Source of the DNA: Methylicorpusculum oleiharenae
GTDB lineage: Bacteria; Pseudomonadota; Gammaproteobacteria; Methylococcales; Methylomonadaceae
Assembly: GCF_009828925.2 (NCBI RefSeq)
Contig: NZ_WUTY02000001.1
Coordinates: 434,001 to 498,000, forward strand
Length of the DNA: 64,000 nucleotides
Direction of reading: 5' to 3'
In this document: positions 34,947 to 44,756 of the stretch, piece after piece
Layout: every line of letters starts with the position of its first letter
Position numbering within the stretch: the stretch's first letter is position 1
Notes under the pieces: model-generated
What the model was told of the DNA's origin: nothing
Database searches by the model: none
What the model saw: only the letters and a program-made list of their open reading frames with translations
Position numbers and translations under genes: made by a program

Positions 34947-35576
34947 TTAACCTTCTTCAGCACCGGGTTGCGCGGCTTCCTGCTCGCGTAACGCGCGCTC
35001 TTCAAGAAACGAGCGCACATCTTCATTATCGACTCGGGCGTAAATTTCTTCTACCGCCAGCGAGAGACCCAAAGATTCAAAGGGAACCTCGTCCCCCATG
35101 AAAAAGTGGTTGGATATCCAGCCTTGCGATTTTCTGCAGACTTCGACATCGACAAAATCCTGTTCAATCAAAACCAACTCCTTGAGACTGGGTATCGTCT
35201 GGTTAGTTGTACGTTTGATCGTTTGGTCAATGCGCCGGGTCAATCTTGAAATGACTTCAACAATGATCACCGGCGATTCAGTGTAATACTCATTAGGCGT
35301 TGCATCGTCGCAAACCACCATCACATCAGGATAAAAGAACCGGCTGCCCGCTTTGATTTTTACATCCGAAGCAAAGGGTTCGTAGGGCTTCCCTTTTAGA
35401 AAATTTCTTAGTTCACCAAATACATTACCGGCAATCCTTTCATGATTCTTGCTCGCACCGGCCATAGCATAGACGTCACCATCAATGTACTCATGTTTGA
35501 TTTCGCTGAGCTTTTCCCCTTCCAGGTATTCTTGCTCCGAAAGCGGATTATCGTTTAATTGAATTTGAGCTGACAT
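34947..35576 (-). CDS. Uma2-family (DUF820) putative restriction-like endonuclease
   Basis: A 209-residue protein with the Uma2 pattern: EYLEGEKLSEIKHEYIDGDVYAMAGAS, then the PD-(D/E)xK-like core FYPDVMVVC and SPVIIVEVISRLTRR, and YVLIEQ-type wording (ELVLIEQDFVDVEVC). The C-terminal tail is acidic and Glu-rich. The family is widespread in cyanobacteria and some proteobacteria, often in many copies, and its role is not settled. In canonical members the exposed E of the core is followed by V.S.S; here VEVISRL. Confidence 0.85.
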   Translation of the reverse strand: MSAQIQLNDNPLSEQEYLEGEKLSEIKHEYIDGDVYAMAGASKNHERIAGNVFGELRNFLKGKPYEPFASDVKIKAGSRFFYPDVMVVCDDATPNEYYTESPVIIVEVISRLTRRIDQTIKRTTNQTIPSLKELVLIEQDFVDVEVCRKSQGWISNHFFMGDEVPFESLGLSLAVEEIYARVDNEDVRSFLEERALREQEAAQPGAEEG

Positions 35577-35708
35577 AAAACCTCTTATTACCCCCTACTG
35601 AAGTTGCCCATTAAGTTCAAAAACGGACTGTCATAATGCTTGGGCTGCAGGAATTATCGATAGTGTCTGCGAAACGAATTAAAAAAGAACTCTCGCGTTA
35701 CCGTAAAA

Positions 35709-35793
35709 GCCGATGGGTAGGGTGGATAAGCGACAGCGCATCCACCTTTAACAGCATTGGCGGATGCGGCTTTCGCCTTATCCGCCCTACAAG
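35709..35793 (+). repeat. GTGGATAAGCG-family repeat, copy 2
   Basis: About 85 bp with GGTGGATAAGCGACAGCGCA, TCCACCTTTAACAGC and GCGGATGCGGCTTTCGCCTT. It is the reverse complement of 31101-31191 with a few changes and folds on itself in the same way. It sits after the pmbA stop. Confidence 0.75.
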
Positions 35794-35819
35794 GATCTTT
35801 CTTTTGCCGGGAATTGCTT

Positions 35820-37151
35820 TTATTCTCCGGCAATAGACATCCGTTCTATCAATAGGGAACCGGTTCTGATGTTGCCGCGATAATCCACGTCATTACCCAC
35901 GGCAACGATATTTTTGAACATCTGTTTAAGATTGCCTGCGATGGTGATTTCTTCTACCGGATATTGAATAACACCGTTTTCTACCCAAAATCCGGAAGCG
36001 CCGCGGGAATAATCGCCGGTTACCATGTTGACACCCTGCCCCATCAATTCCGTAACCAGTAAACCGGTCCCTAAACGCGCCAGCATGCCGTTAAAATCGT
36101 CTGCGCCGGAATCCAGAGTCAGATTATGCACGCCACCCGCATTCCCGGTGCTTTGCATGCCTAATTTACGCGCTGAATAAGTCCCCAGCACATAGCTTTT
36201 CAGGATACCGTCCGCGACGATATCGCGGGTACGCGTCACCACCCCTTCTGCGTCAAAACTGGCACTACCCAACGCGCCGGACAAATAAGGCTGCTCGTGA
36301 ATATGAATAAATTCAGGAAAAATAGGCTGATCCAGCATATCCAGCAGAAAGGACGATTTGCGGTACAAGTTGCCGCCGCTGATCGCACCAATCAGAGAGC
36401 CCAGCAAACCCGAAGCCACTTCGGCAGCATATAAAACAGCACATTGCCGCGTACTCAGCCTACGACCTTCCAGACGACGAATCGTCCGTTCGGCGGCTTT
36501 TCTGCCAATCTCGGGTCCGGATTCCAGTTGGGCTGCATCTCTGGCAACACTGTACCAGTAATCCCGCTGCATGCTGTCGCCCCGCTGGCCCAATACGGAG
36601 CAACTCATGGAATGTCGGGTTGAAGCATAACCATGCAAAAAGCCCAAACTATTACCCAAGACGCGAATGCCTTGATGCGTATTGACAGAAGCACCCTCCG
36701 AATTAGTGATATCGGCATGGTAACTGCGGGCTGCGTCTTCGCAGGCAATCGCCATATTAATGGCTTGATCGGCGGTGAGTGTCCAGGGGTGATAAAGGTC
36801 AAGATCCGGGAACTCGGTCGCCAACCAGCTTGCCTCAGGCAATCCGGCATAAGCGTCTTCATTGGCATAGCGCGCAAAACTTAACGCGGCGGTGACGGTT
36901 TCCTTGATCGAGGCTTCGGACAAATCGTTGGTACTGGCCGAACCCTTGCGTTGCCCGATGTAAACAGTAACACCCAGACCTTGATCACAATGATGTTCAA
37001 TGGTTTCCACGTCGCCCATACGCGCCGTTACGGATAAACCATTTTCAATGCTTAAACCGGCTTCTGCAGCACTGGCGCCCTGTTCTTTCGCTTCGTCCAA
37101 TAACAACTGGACCAGCGCGGTTAATCGATTGATTTCGTCTTGATTTTGCAA
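35820..37151 (-). CDS. pmbA: Metalloprotease PmbA (TldE)
   Basis: A 443-residue protein (E. coli PmbA 450). It has the partner-subunit features of TldE: no HExxxH, DQGLGVTVYIGQRKGSAST near residue 65, and the C-terminal block VTGDYSRGASGFWVENG followed by IRTGSLLIERMSIAGE. With TldD it forms a heterodimeric protease that cleaves unfolded peptides and matures microcin B17 and other RiPPs. It starts with TTG after an AGGGA site. It lies 41 bp downstream of tldD; in E. coli the two genes are far apart. Confidence 0.95.
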   Translation of the reverse strand: MQNQDEINRLTALVQLLLDEAKEQGASAAEAGLSIENGLSVTARMGDVETIEHHCDQGLGVTVYIGQRKGSASTNDLSEASIKETVTAALSFARYANEDAYAGLPEASWLATEFPDLDLYHPWTLTADQAINMAIACEDAARSYHADITNSEGASVNTHQGIRVLGNSLGFLHGYASTRHSMSCSVLGQRGDSMQRDYWYSVARDAAQLESGPEIGRKAAERTIRRLEGRRLSTRQCAVLYAAEVASGLLGSLIGAISGGNLYRKSSFLLDMLDQPIFPEFIHIHEQPYLSGALGSASFDAEGVVTRTRDIVADGILKSYVLGTYSARKLGMQSTGNAGGVHNLTLDSGADDFNGMLARLGTGLLVTELMGQGVNMVTGDYSRGASGFWVENGVIQYPVEEITIAGNLKQMFKNIVAVGNDVDYRGNIRTGSLLIERMSIAGE

Positions 37152-37192
37152 AGTGATTCCCTATTGATTATTTAGGTCAGTGACAATTATCA

Positions 37193-38632
37193 TCAAATAC
37201 TGGTCCCGCCTACCGTCAACCCATCGATTTTGAGCGTAGGCTGACCCACGCCAACCGGCACGCTTTGACCATCTTTTCCGCAGGTGCCCACACCGCTGTC
37301 GAGTTGCAAGTCATTACCGACCATCGACACGCGGGTCAACACATCCGGACCGTTGCCAATCAGTGTGGCACCTTTGACGGGTCGGGTCAGTTTGCCGTTT
37401 TCAATCAAATAAGCTTCACTTGCCGAGAAGACAAATTTTCCTGATGTGATATCGACCTGGCCGCCACCAAAATTCTTTGCAAACAAACCTTTTTCAACCG
37501 AACGAATAATTTCTTCGGCATCATGCGCGCCCGGTAACATATAGGTGTTGGTCATGCGCGGCATCGGCAAATGCGCGTAAGACTCACGACGCCCGTTTCC
37601 GGTTGGACTGACGCCCATCAAGCGGGCGTTGAGCTTATCCTGCATGTAACCTTTGAGAATGCCGTTTTCTATCAAAACGGTATTTTCGGTAGGCGTACCT
37701 TCGTCATCTATCGATAATGATCCCCTGCGTCCAGGCAGCGTGCCGTCATCCACGACGGTGCATAAACTGGAACCCACCCGCTCGCCGACCCGGCCGCTGA
37801 ACGCGGACGTGCCTTTTCTATTAAAGTCACCTTCAAGCCCGTGCCCTATAGCTTCATGCAGCAAGATACCAGGCCAGCCGGAGCCTAAGACCACGGTCAT
37901 GTTTCCTGCCGGAGCTTCAACGGCTTCAAGATTAACCAAAGCCAATCTGACCGCTTCCTTTCCATAGTCCAGCGCTTTGTCTTCATCGAAAAACATCGTG
38001 TAATCACACCGGCCGCCACCGCCCATACTGCCCTGTTCACGCCTTCCATTCTGGACCACGATCACGGTCACATTCATTCTGACCAAAGGGCGAATATCGG
38101 CAGTCAACTTACCGTCCTGACTGGCCACCAGAATACTGTCATGCGCACCGATGAGGCTGATGATGACCTCTTCAATCCGGCTATCGAGCTTTCGGGTTTC
38201 GCTGTCTACTTTGCGCAGCAAATCGACTTTCTGTTGATCCGCCAGCGATTTAAGCGGGTTGGATGTGCCGTAATAAGGTTGGGAATGACTGGGCTTGAAC
38301 AGGGCCGAGCGCGCTTCCTGACCTTGCCGGACGATCGCTTTGACATTATTGGCCGCTTCCATCAGCACCGGCAATTCAATCCTATCACTGTAGGCAAATC
38401 CGGTTTTTTCACCGGCAACCGCTCTGACGCCTGCACCTTTTTCAATATTGTGACTGCCCTCCTTGATAATCCCGCTCTCCATAACCCAGGATTCAAAATG
38501 GCTGGACTGAAAATAAATATCGGCAGCATCCACCTGCGCACTGAGCAAGCTATTCATAATTTTTTCGATATCGCTGTCTTGCAAACCTGTAGGCGCGAGT
38601 ATCGATTGTCTGGCTTGAGTAAGTCTGTCCAT
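37193..38632 (-). CDS. tldD: Metalloprotease TldD
   Basis: A 479-residue protein (E. coli 481). The zinc motif [11 protein letters not shown] (HExxxH) is at about 258-268, with the metal-ligand Cys in [11 protein letters not shown] near the C-terminus, the TldD arrangement. The [18 protein letters not shown] region near the N-terminus is also conserved. It is the catalytic half of the TldD-TldE protease. It precedes pmbA in a likely two-gene operon. Confidence 0.96.
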   Translation of the reverse strand: MDRLTQARQSILAPTGLQDSDIEKIMNSLLSAQVDAADIYFQSSHFESWVMESGIIKEGSHNIEKGAGVRAVAGEKTGFAYSDRIELPVLMEAANNVKAIVRQGQEARSALFKPSHSQPYYGTSNPLKSLADQQKVDLLRKVDSETRKLDSRIEEVIISLIGAHDSILVASQDGKLTADIRPLVRMNVTVIVVQNGRREQGSMGGGGRCDYTMFFDEDKALDYGKEAVRLALVNLEAVEAPAGNMTVVLGSGWPGILLHEAIGHGLEGDFNRKGTSAFSGRVGERVGSSLCTVVDDGTLPGRRGSLSIDDEGTPTENTVLIENGILKGYMQDKLNARLMGVSPTGNGRRESYAHLPMPRMTNTYMLPGAHDAEEIIRSVEKGLFAKNFGGGQVDITSGKFVFSASEAYLIENGKLTRPVKGATLIGNGPDVLTRVSMVGNDLQLDSGVGTCGKDGQSVPVGVGQPTLKIDGLTVGGTSI

Positions 38633-38903
38633 ATGCTTTAGTTGGTTTGATTATGGGTTGTTTGATTTAATCTGATGACAATCATGGGATACAAGTACTC
38701 AGTCATGCTTATTTTGCCCGTTAATAAAGATAAGCTGACTACTGCGACTGGACTCGCACTCGCTTCACGAATTCATCGGTTAAGCAGAATGAATTCACCC
38801 TGCAAGAAAACTCAAATAACGTGAAACGTATTGTTAGTCATAGCCCGGAAGCAGGCGCCGCATCTCATCAATAAGCATCAGTCTATCGCTCTATAGTGAT
38901 ACG

Positions 38904-39578
38904 TCAATTGAAAAGACCCGGCACGCTGAGCGTTCCGTCTTTTTCGTCAACTTCTTCAAAGACGCCATCACGCAAAACTTTGTACAAGGTATCCAGCAAA
39001 CGGTCCGGCCCGTCTTTTAATTCGTCATCCCTATCCGTTTGCTCGTCCGGTTTGCCGAACGTTTTTTCGCTATCCTTGTCCTCTACAATTTTCGCGGTAA
39101 TTTCAGTGATTTCTCCCGCCTCTCTTAACTGCAGCGAATAAACTCGTTCCTCGTAATTGTCCGCCGACAAAAATCCTGACAATAATCCTTTTTGGTTGGG
39201 ATTATCCGGGTCATAACTGACATAGATATAGCCTTCATCCCGGTTTTTATCGGTGATCTCGATCTCCTGCTGATTTAAAACCAGACCTAAAATAAACCAG
39301 GACTGATCAAAAGCTTCATTGATCACCAGCGTTGAAGCGATGCCGCTGGTTTCCAGCCTGACTTTATCGCCCAGCCCTTTTTTTATCGAGGCGGAAGTTG
39401 CAACCGGATCGATCGTCTCGACAGGATGTTCCGGCATGACCACAGCCAGTTCGGGAGGACGCTCGAGAACTTCGGTGTTTCTGTATTTTGATTCAGTCTC
39501 TGCACACGACATCAAGACAGCAGCATTAAATCCTGCGAAAACACAATACACGATTTTTTGAATTGAGCGATTCATCAT
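38904..39578 (-). CDS. BamC-like outer-membrane lipoprotein
   Basis: A 224-residue protein with a lipoprotein signal peptide; the lipobox is LMSC with Cys25. After it SKYRNTEVLERPPEL looks like the BamC N-terminal lasso region. Residues 80-170 (LVINEAFDQSWFILGLVLNQ, EGYIYVSYD, ERVYSLQLREAGEITEI) follow the helix-grip pattern of a BamC domain. It lacks the second C-terminal domain of E. coli BamC (344 residues), ending in an acidic tail. If correct, it is an accessory part of the BAM machine. Otherwise it is an unknown lipoprotein. Confidence 0.6.
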   Translation of the reverse strand: MMNRSIQKIVYCVFAGFNAAVLMSCAETESKYRNTEVLERPPELAVVMPEHPVETIDPVATSASIKKGLGDKVRLETSGIASTLVINEAFDQSWFILGLVLNQQEIEITDKNRDEGYIYVSYDPDNPNQKGLLSGFLSADNYEERVYSLQLREAGEITEITAKIVEDKDSEKTFGKPDEQTDRDDELKDGPDRLLDTLYKVLRDGVFEEVDEKDGTLSVPGLFN

Positions 39579-39614
39579 ATCAGTTCGGTTGTTAACAAAT
39601 TCTTTTAGCCTTAA

Positions 39615-40427
39615 TCAGTCAAAGCGCCGGTGATGTAACACGGGAAAACTTGATCTGACTTTTGCAAGGCGTTCATGATCAATTTCGGCACAGACAAAGC
39701 CGCCTCCGGTTTTGTAACAATCCAGAATCAGCCCCCAGGGATCAATAATCATACTGTGCCCATAGGTTTTTCTGCCATTAATATGAAATCCTCCCTGATT
39801 CGGGGCGATAACATAAGCCAAATTTTCTATCGCGCGGGCACGCAAAAGCGTCTCCCAATGCGCAGCGCCGGTCTGAGCCGTAAATGCAGAGGGAACCAAG
39901 AGAATTTCTGCGCCTAAAGCCACCAGCTTACGGTAAAACTCGGGAAATCTCAGATCGTAACAAACCGACAATCCCAGTTTACCGAACGGGGTATCGATAA
40001 CGACCAGCGAATCGCCTTGTTCAATCGAGTTGGATTCTCGGTAGACTTCCTCGGTATCGGGAACCGCCACGTCAAACAAATGCATTTTGTCATAACGTCC
40101 GGCGCGTTCACCCTTGTCGTTATAAACCAAACTGGAGGCCCTGACTTTATTTTCCTGGTCACCGGCAAGGGGAATGGTTCCGCCTACCACCCATATGCCA
40201 TGTTTCAGAGCTATTTCAGCAAGAAAATCCTGGATAGGCCCTGTCCCGTCTTTTTCTTTGACTTTCAGTTTATCCAATTCATGCTCGCCCATCAGCGCAA
40301 AATTCTCAGGCAAAACGACCAGTTTTGCTCCGGCATTGACGGCTTCACCTATCAGTCGGCCTGCTTCTGTTAAATTTGAAGAAACACTGGGGCCTGAAGC
40401 CATTTGTATGGCTGCGCATTTGCTCAT
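39615..40427 (-). CDS. Carbon-nitrogen hydrolase (Nit-family amidase)
   Basis: A 270-residue nitrilase-fold protein. The Glu-Lys-Cys triad is visible: LVVLPENFAL, RYDKMHLFDV and LSVCYDLRFPEFY. The wording AVPDTEEVYRES and PSAFTAQTGAAHWETLLRARAIENLAY points to the Nit1/deaminated-glutathione-amidase group rather than to N-carbamoylputrescine amidase. It probably removes ammonia from damaged glutathione or omega-amides in the cytosol. It lies between yhdP and tldD, as in Pseudomonas. Confidence 0.88.
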   Translation of the reverse strand: MSKCAAIQMASGPSVSSNLTEAGRLIGEAVNAGAKLVVLPENFALMGEHELDKLKVKEKDGTGPIQDFLAEIALKHGIWVVGGTIPLAGDQENKVRASSLVYNDKGERAGRYDKMHLFDVAVPDTEEVYRESNSIEQGDSLVVIDTPFGKLGLSVCYDLRFPEFYRKLVALGAEILLVPSAFTAQTGAAHWETLLRARAIENLAYVIAPNQGGFHINGRKTYGHSMIIDPWGLILDCYKTGGGFVCAEIDHERLAKVRSSFPVLHHRRFD

Positions 40428-40614
40428 TTTTATTCCCTTTTTGTTATTTTACAATCAAAGTGCTAGATCATAAGAGGGCAATGCAGTTTAGTAGGACCGG
40501 GCCATGCCCAGCTCCTACACAACACGCTTAAATTAATGGCATTGCTAAACCGGGTACTTTCATTTTCGGAGATGATGAAAGCATCTTGATGATCGTTAAA
40601 TTCTATGGGATCAC

Positions 40615-40656
40615 TCAGCGTAGGTTGGGTTAGGCGATAGCCGAAACCCAGCAGAT
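40615..40656 (+). repeat. Partial GTTGGGTTG-family repeat
   Basis: CAGCGTAGGTTGGGTTAGGC followed by GATAGCCGAAACCCAGC, a hairpin that matches one end of the 61821-61912 copy. It lies in the yhdP-nitrilase gap of 283 bp, which otherwise shows nothing. Confidence 0.5.
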
Positions 40657-40710
40657 GGGCTGCATCAACTTTGTTTTAATGATCCGTTGACCAATTACTT
40701 TTTTAAAAAA

Positions 40711-43700
40711 TCACGGCTCCTCTTCATCGGTAACCCATGGAAATCCGGTAATGCCCTTCCAGGTTTTTTGAAATAAACCATCGTTTTCATGGGTAGGAAT
40801 AATCTCCGGATTCTGCCAGGTGCCTTTTAACTGATACTCCGAGCGGAAAAAAAAGCCATCCTGGAAATCATTCGTCATCGCTCCGGCAATCAGTCCGGTA
40901 ACCCGGCCGAGGATTGTACCAGCAATAGGCACGGCATCAGAACTTTTAGGTACCACGCTGACCAATTGATCCAGTGTTTTGTCGATCAAACTGGTTTTCC
41001 CCGTGATCGTAATTTTTGCGGGCACGGCATCAACCACCAGATTGTGCGTATCCGCGATACCCCGGTTCAGATTGATTCGGCCTTTGATGCTGTTGAACAT
41101 CAAACCTTCTTTATACACATCGCGAAAATCAAGCTGTAAGCGCTTAACCCATTGGGAAAAAGCCAGTATCCCCAGGACCCGGCCTAATCCCGGCTCAATG
41201 CTCAATAAACGGCCATCCCGCCATTTTACATCGACATAACCGTTTATGCCGGCCAGGTTAAATTGGTGCGGCCCCCCTTCCCAATTCAATGCGAAATCAT
41301 CAAAGACCTTACCGCCTCGCATATCTTTATAAAGATTCAGCTTTCTCAGAAGGGGGCCAAACTTTTCGCTTTTTAAAAACCCCTTCACTTGTGTTTGCGT
41401 CTGGTTATCCTTAACTTTCCAGCTACCTGTCAAACTTAATTCATGCCGCTGACTCGTCAGCTCAACCTTATTAAAATAAATCCCCTCTTCGGTTCGCTTT
41501 GATGTCAGCGTGAGTTGCCCCAGATCAACCGTATTCCAGAGGATTTTTTTACTGTTGATATCAAATAACGGCAAGACAGGATCAGCCTGCGCTTGCCCTC
41601 CCTCCAATTGGAACTGATTGATGCCGTGAAGATCGATAAAATCCATATCCAGCGTAATTTTGTCATTACCCGATAAATCCAATGGCATTTTAAATTCGCC
41701 TTTAGCAATAGCCGCAGTAATGGAGCCTAACCAATGAGATTCGGTTCTCTTTAACTTCAGATAAACCGCACCCAGATCGTTCTGATTACTGATCAAGTGC
41801 TGCGTATGAACTTCGAATTCATCAATAAAATCGGGACTGACGCCGCCTTTTACCGGCCCGCTATTCAACCAGCCTTTAACATTCAGCCGTTCACTATTGA
41901 CTTCAAAACGGACCCGCTTCTCTTCGGGAGCCACAGCCACCCCTTGTCCGATTAAAAAATGTCCGGCATACAGCTGTTTTTGCTGCACATCAATTTTGAG
42001 TGCGGCTTTAAGGGTATTGTCGTAGGTCAAGCCGATAGGAAGAAATTGCTCATCACCCAGATCAAAATTAAGTACCAGACTTTTTTTCTGTTGCTTGGAT
42101 TTAGCCATATTTTCAGGCAAATCAATATTCATACCGATCAGATCGGTAGTGATGATTAATTCGGGTGGTTTATTTTGAGCCGATGGCAAACGAAGTTGCA
42201 GGCGATAATCTGAGCTGCCTTCGGCTATCGACCAGAAAGGCATGTCAAATTGTTTTCTGAGCGCCTCAATACCGGCATGACCATTGACGAATATATCGGT
42301 CTGTTCCGGTTTGGTGTCGATATCCAGTTTAATGGGACTGCCCAATGTCGAGGCCGTAATGCCCTTACCATAAACACCGACCTGATCGAAGCGAAGCGCC
42401 CCTTTGATCTGTGTGACCGGAAGGTCAAAAGCATGCACTCTCAGCGAGGCATTCTCCAGACTTGCATCACCGTTGACAGACAACGGAGCCACATCGTCCA
42501 GAGGAATTTTGAGATCAAGGTTGATCTGGCTGCTTCCTTTTGGCGTAATCGCAGCCAGCAGCGAATTTGCGGTTGACTTAAGCGGTGTTGCTTTTAAATA
42601 GGCCATAATACCAGCCATTTCACCTTGGGCTTTTCCTTTGATAAGCACATGCGGGCTGTTTTCTAACGAGGGGATGGTGACAAGGGCTTCATCGACTTTG
42701 CAAGCCAATGACTGGGCCGAATGAATATCGACCGTCAAACCCTCACCCAAAAACTCGACCTGAGCATCGAGTTTCGTCAGATGAGGCCAATCAGGACTGT
42801 ATTCCAATTCACCGTCTGCAACATCGAAAAGCACCTGAAAAACACCTTGCCCTTTGTTAAAAGGGTAATCTTCCAGTTTCCCGTGAATCAATAGCCCGCC
42901 ACGGGGAACCTGTCCGCCGACAAACGCATGATCCAACCAGGCCAAGGCGCCCGGATTCATGATGCCAACCGGATAATAGTGACTCGCGGCACGGGCATCG
43001 GCAATAGAAAAGTCGCCATGTAAATCCAGGAAAGGTGAATCCCCGTTTTTGGGAATAGTCAGTTTCACGCGACTCAAGGTCTTGATGGGCTGAGAATCCA
43101 GAGCCAAATCCGCGGTGCTTATTTTCCAATTGTCTTTTGTTTGACGCCAAAAAATCCGGCCTTTAACGCGTTGCAAAGCCAAATGATTACGAAACAATTC
43201 TGATGCAGAAAAATCGAGATTTTCCGCATCCACTGTCAATTGGCCTTTATTGGAATCACCTTTTACATAACCGGACAAGCCCTGCAATCCGGGCAATGGG
43301 CTCTTTTCGGCAAGCCCCAGGTTTCTGAATTTACCATCAACATAAAAAGCCTGAGTGCTGATATCGGCATCCAGCTTAAAATCCAGCAACTGCCCGGACA
43401 TATTAGGCAGGCCCGCATCCCCTGTTTCGGCTTCAGGCATCAACTTGAGCAGCATTGAAAGAGGCTCCAGATCCATTTTTTTTACAGCCAATGAAACACG
43501 TCCGGCGGCTCCCTGTGAATCATTCTGCACAGCCAGGCTGAATTGTCCGGGAGTCCAAATCGACTCTCTGGTCTCAATGAGTAAATCATTGACATCCAGT
43601 TGCCACCGCTCTGGACTTTGCTGCCGCCAGCGAAACCGGGTCTCTAATTTTTCCAGAGCCAGCGGTGACCTGGAGGATCGAGTCTTGACGGCCAGTTTTT

Positions 43701-44529
43701 TGACAACCCCTTCACCCTGAACTTGTTTTAATTGCGACTGATGCCAGTTCATCCAAACTCTAAAGTCGGCAAGACCTGCGTTAACCAACAACTCAGCAGG
43801 CATCTCCCCTGTCAAAAATTGCGCCAGATGTACATCATTACCTTCCAGAAAAACCTGTCCATTCAACTGGCCGGGTTCAAATAAATTTCCATCAAAGACC
43901 ATGGACAGCTGCAATGACCGCCCCAACTTTTCGGGAAGATCCAATATCATGTGTAAAGTATGCCGGTTATCATCCGTATCGTTTTTAATGACCAAATCCA
44001 CCTGATCAAAAAGCACGGGCTTGGCTTTAAGTTGCTCATTCTGCCAAGTAATTCGGCTATGCAATAGTTCGAATTTATTGCCTTGCAGTAACCAAAGGGG
44101 TTTTTCATCGCCGGCACCGGCTTTGAGACCTGCAATCGCAAAACTGCCGTCGGTCTTGCGCCTTACAGTCAGTTCGGCGCCAACCAATGTCAACCAGGAA
44201 GATGACCATAACTGACGGGTCAGAGCCAGATCCCAAAGATTGACACTCAGCCTTATTTCATCCAGCTTTATTGCGGCTTTTGGCGAATTGTTATCACTGG
44301 GTATATCAATCTCTTGCAGTTTCACTATGGCGGTAAAGTGATGCATTCCAGCGCTGAGCTTGCCGATTCTGACCGGTGTTTCAATTAACGTACTGACCTC
44401 CTTTTCCAATACCGCTTTGTAACGCTCGACACCGGTCATCAAGATTCGAATTCCCGTCAAACCTAATGCTGCTGTCAGTAAAGACCAGAAAATGAGGTGC
44501 CGCGTCGCACGCGTAAGATGATGAATCAC
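40711..44529 (-). CDS. yhdP: YhdP-family AsmA-like protein
   Basis: A 1272-residue protein, nearly the length of E. coli YhdP (1266). One N-terminal inner-membrane helix (HLIFWSLLTAALGLTGIRIL) is followed by a very long beta-rich periplasmic region that should form a lipid-binding groove. The C-terminal DUF3971/AsmA2 part has GRLLSIEPGLGRVLGILAFSQWVKRLQLDF and ITGKTSLIDKTLDQLVSVVP. The family moves phospholipids toward the outer membrane together with TamB and YdbH. It starts with GTG. It follows rng with a 227 bp gap, the E. coli order rng-yhdP-tldD. Confidence 0.93.
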   Translation of the reverse strand: MIHHLTRATRHLIFWSLLTAALGLTGIRILMTGVERYKAVLEKEVSTLIETPVRIGKLSAGMHHFTAIVKLQEIDIPSDNNSPKAAIKLDEIRLSVNLWDLALTRQLWSSSWLTLVGAELTVRRKTDGSFAIAGLKAGAGDEKPLWLLQGNKFELLHSRITWQNEQLKAKPVLFDQVDLVIKNDTDDNRHTLHMILDLPEKLGRSLQLSMVFDGNLFEPGQLNGQVFLEGNDVHLAQFLTGEMPAELLVNAGLADFRVWMNWHQSQLKQVQGEGVVKKLAVKTRSSRSPLALEKLETRFRWRQQSPERWQLDVNDLLIETRESIWTPGQFSLAVQNDSQGAAGRVSLAVKKMDLEPLSMLLKLMPEAETGDAGLPNMSGQLLDFKLDADISTQAFYVDGKFRNLGLAEKSPLPGLQGLSGYVKGDSNKGQLTVDAENLDFSASELFRNHLALQRVKGRIFWRQTKDNWKISTADLALDSQPIKTLSRVKLTIPKNGDSPFLDLHGDFSIADARAASHYYPVGIMNPGALAWLDHAFVGGQVPRGGLLIHGKLEDYPFNKGQGVFQVLFDVADGELEYSPDWPHLTKLDAQVEFLGEGLTVDIHSAQSLACKVDEALVTIPSLENSPHVLIKGKAQGEMAGIMAYLKATPLKSTANSLLAAITPKGSSQINLDLKIPLDDVAPLSVNGDASLENASLRVHAFDLPVTQIKGALRFDQVGVYGKGITASTLGSPIKLDIDTKPEQTDIFVNGHAGIEALRKQFDMPFWSIAEGSSDYRLQLRLPSAQNKPPELIITTDLIGMNIDLPENMAKSKQQKKSLVLNFDLGDEQFLPIGLTYDNTLKAALKIDVQQKQLYAGHFLIGQGVAVAPEEKRVRFEVNSERLNVKGWLNSGPVKGGVSPDFIDEFEVHTQHLISNQNDLGAVYLKLKRTESHWLGSITAAIAKGEFKMPLDLSGNDKITLDMDFIDLHGINQFQLEGGQAQADPVLPLFDINSKKILWNTVDLGQLTLTSKRTEEGIYFNKVELTSQRHELSLTGSWKVKDNQTQTQVKGFLKSEKFGPLLRKLNLYKDMRGGKVFDDFALNWEGGPHQFNLAGINGYVDVKWRDGRLLSIEPGLGRVLGILAFSQWVKRLQLDFRDVYKEGLMFNSIKGRINLNRGIADTHNLVVDAVPAKITITGKTSLIDKTLDQLVSVVPKSSDAVPIAGTILGRVTGLIAGAMTNDFQDGFFFRSEYQLKGTWQNPEIIPTHENDGLFQKTWKGITGFPWVTDEEEP

Positions 44530-44756
44530 TGATTTAAATCCACTGGGTGCCGCTTATATAGTCAAAGGCACGAGGAAACTCCATTGCTTTGCCATGATCG
44601 TTAAAAAGGATGCAGTGTTATATCGTAAAGTTTGAACCGGAAAGCAGGCAAGCGAGATTGTGTTAAAAGCCGCTGCTTATTTTTGAATAATTCACTCGCC
44701 GAAACAGGGCATGCGATCAGTCTATGAGGGATAACAGACCAAACAACTCAGCATCA

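Noticed and set aside
34947-35576. Uma2-family gene as part of a restriction-modification or defence island
   Set aside because: No methyltransferase, helicase or toxin-antitoxin gene is near it; neighbours are housekeeping genes.
39615-40427. Nitrilase-family gene as N-carbamoylputrescine amidase (aguB) partner of the agmatine deiminase
   Set aside because: Its motifs fit the Nit1/deaminated-glutathione-amidase group, and it lies 11 kb from the deiminase in a different conserved block.
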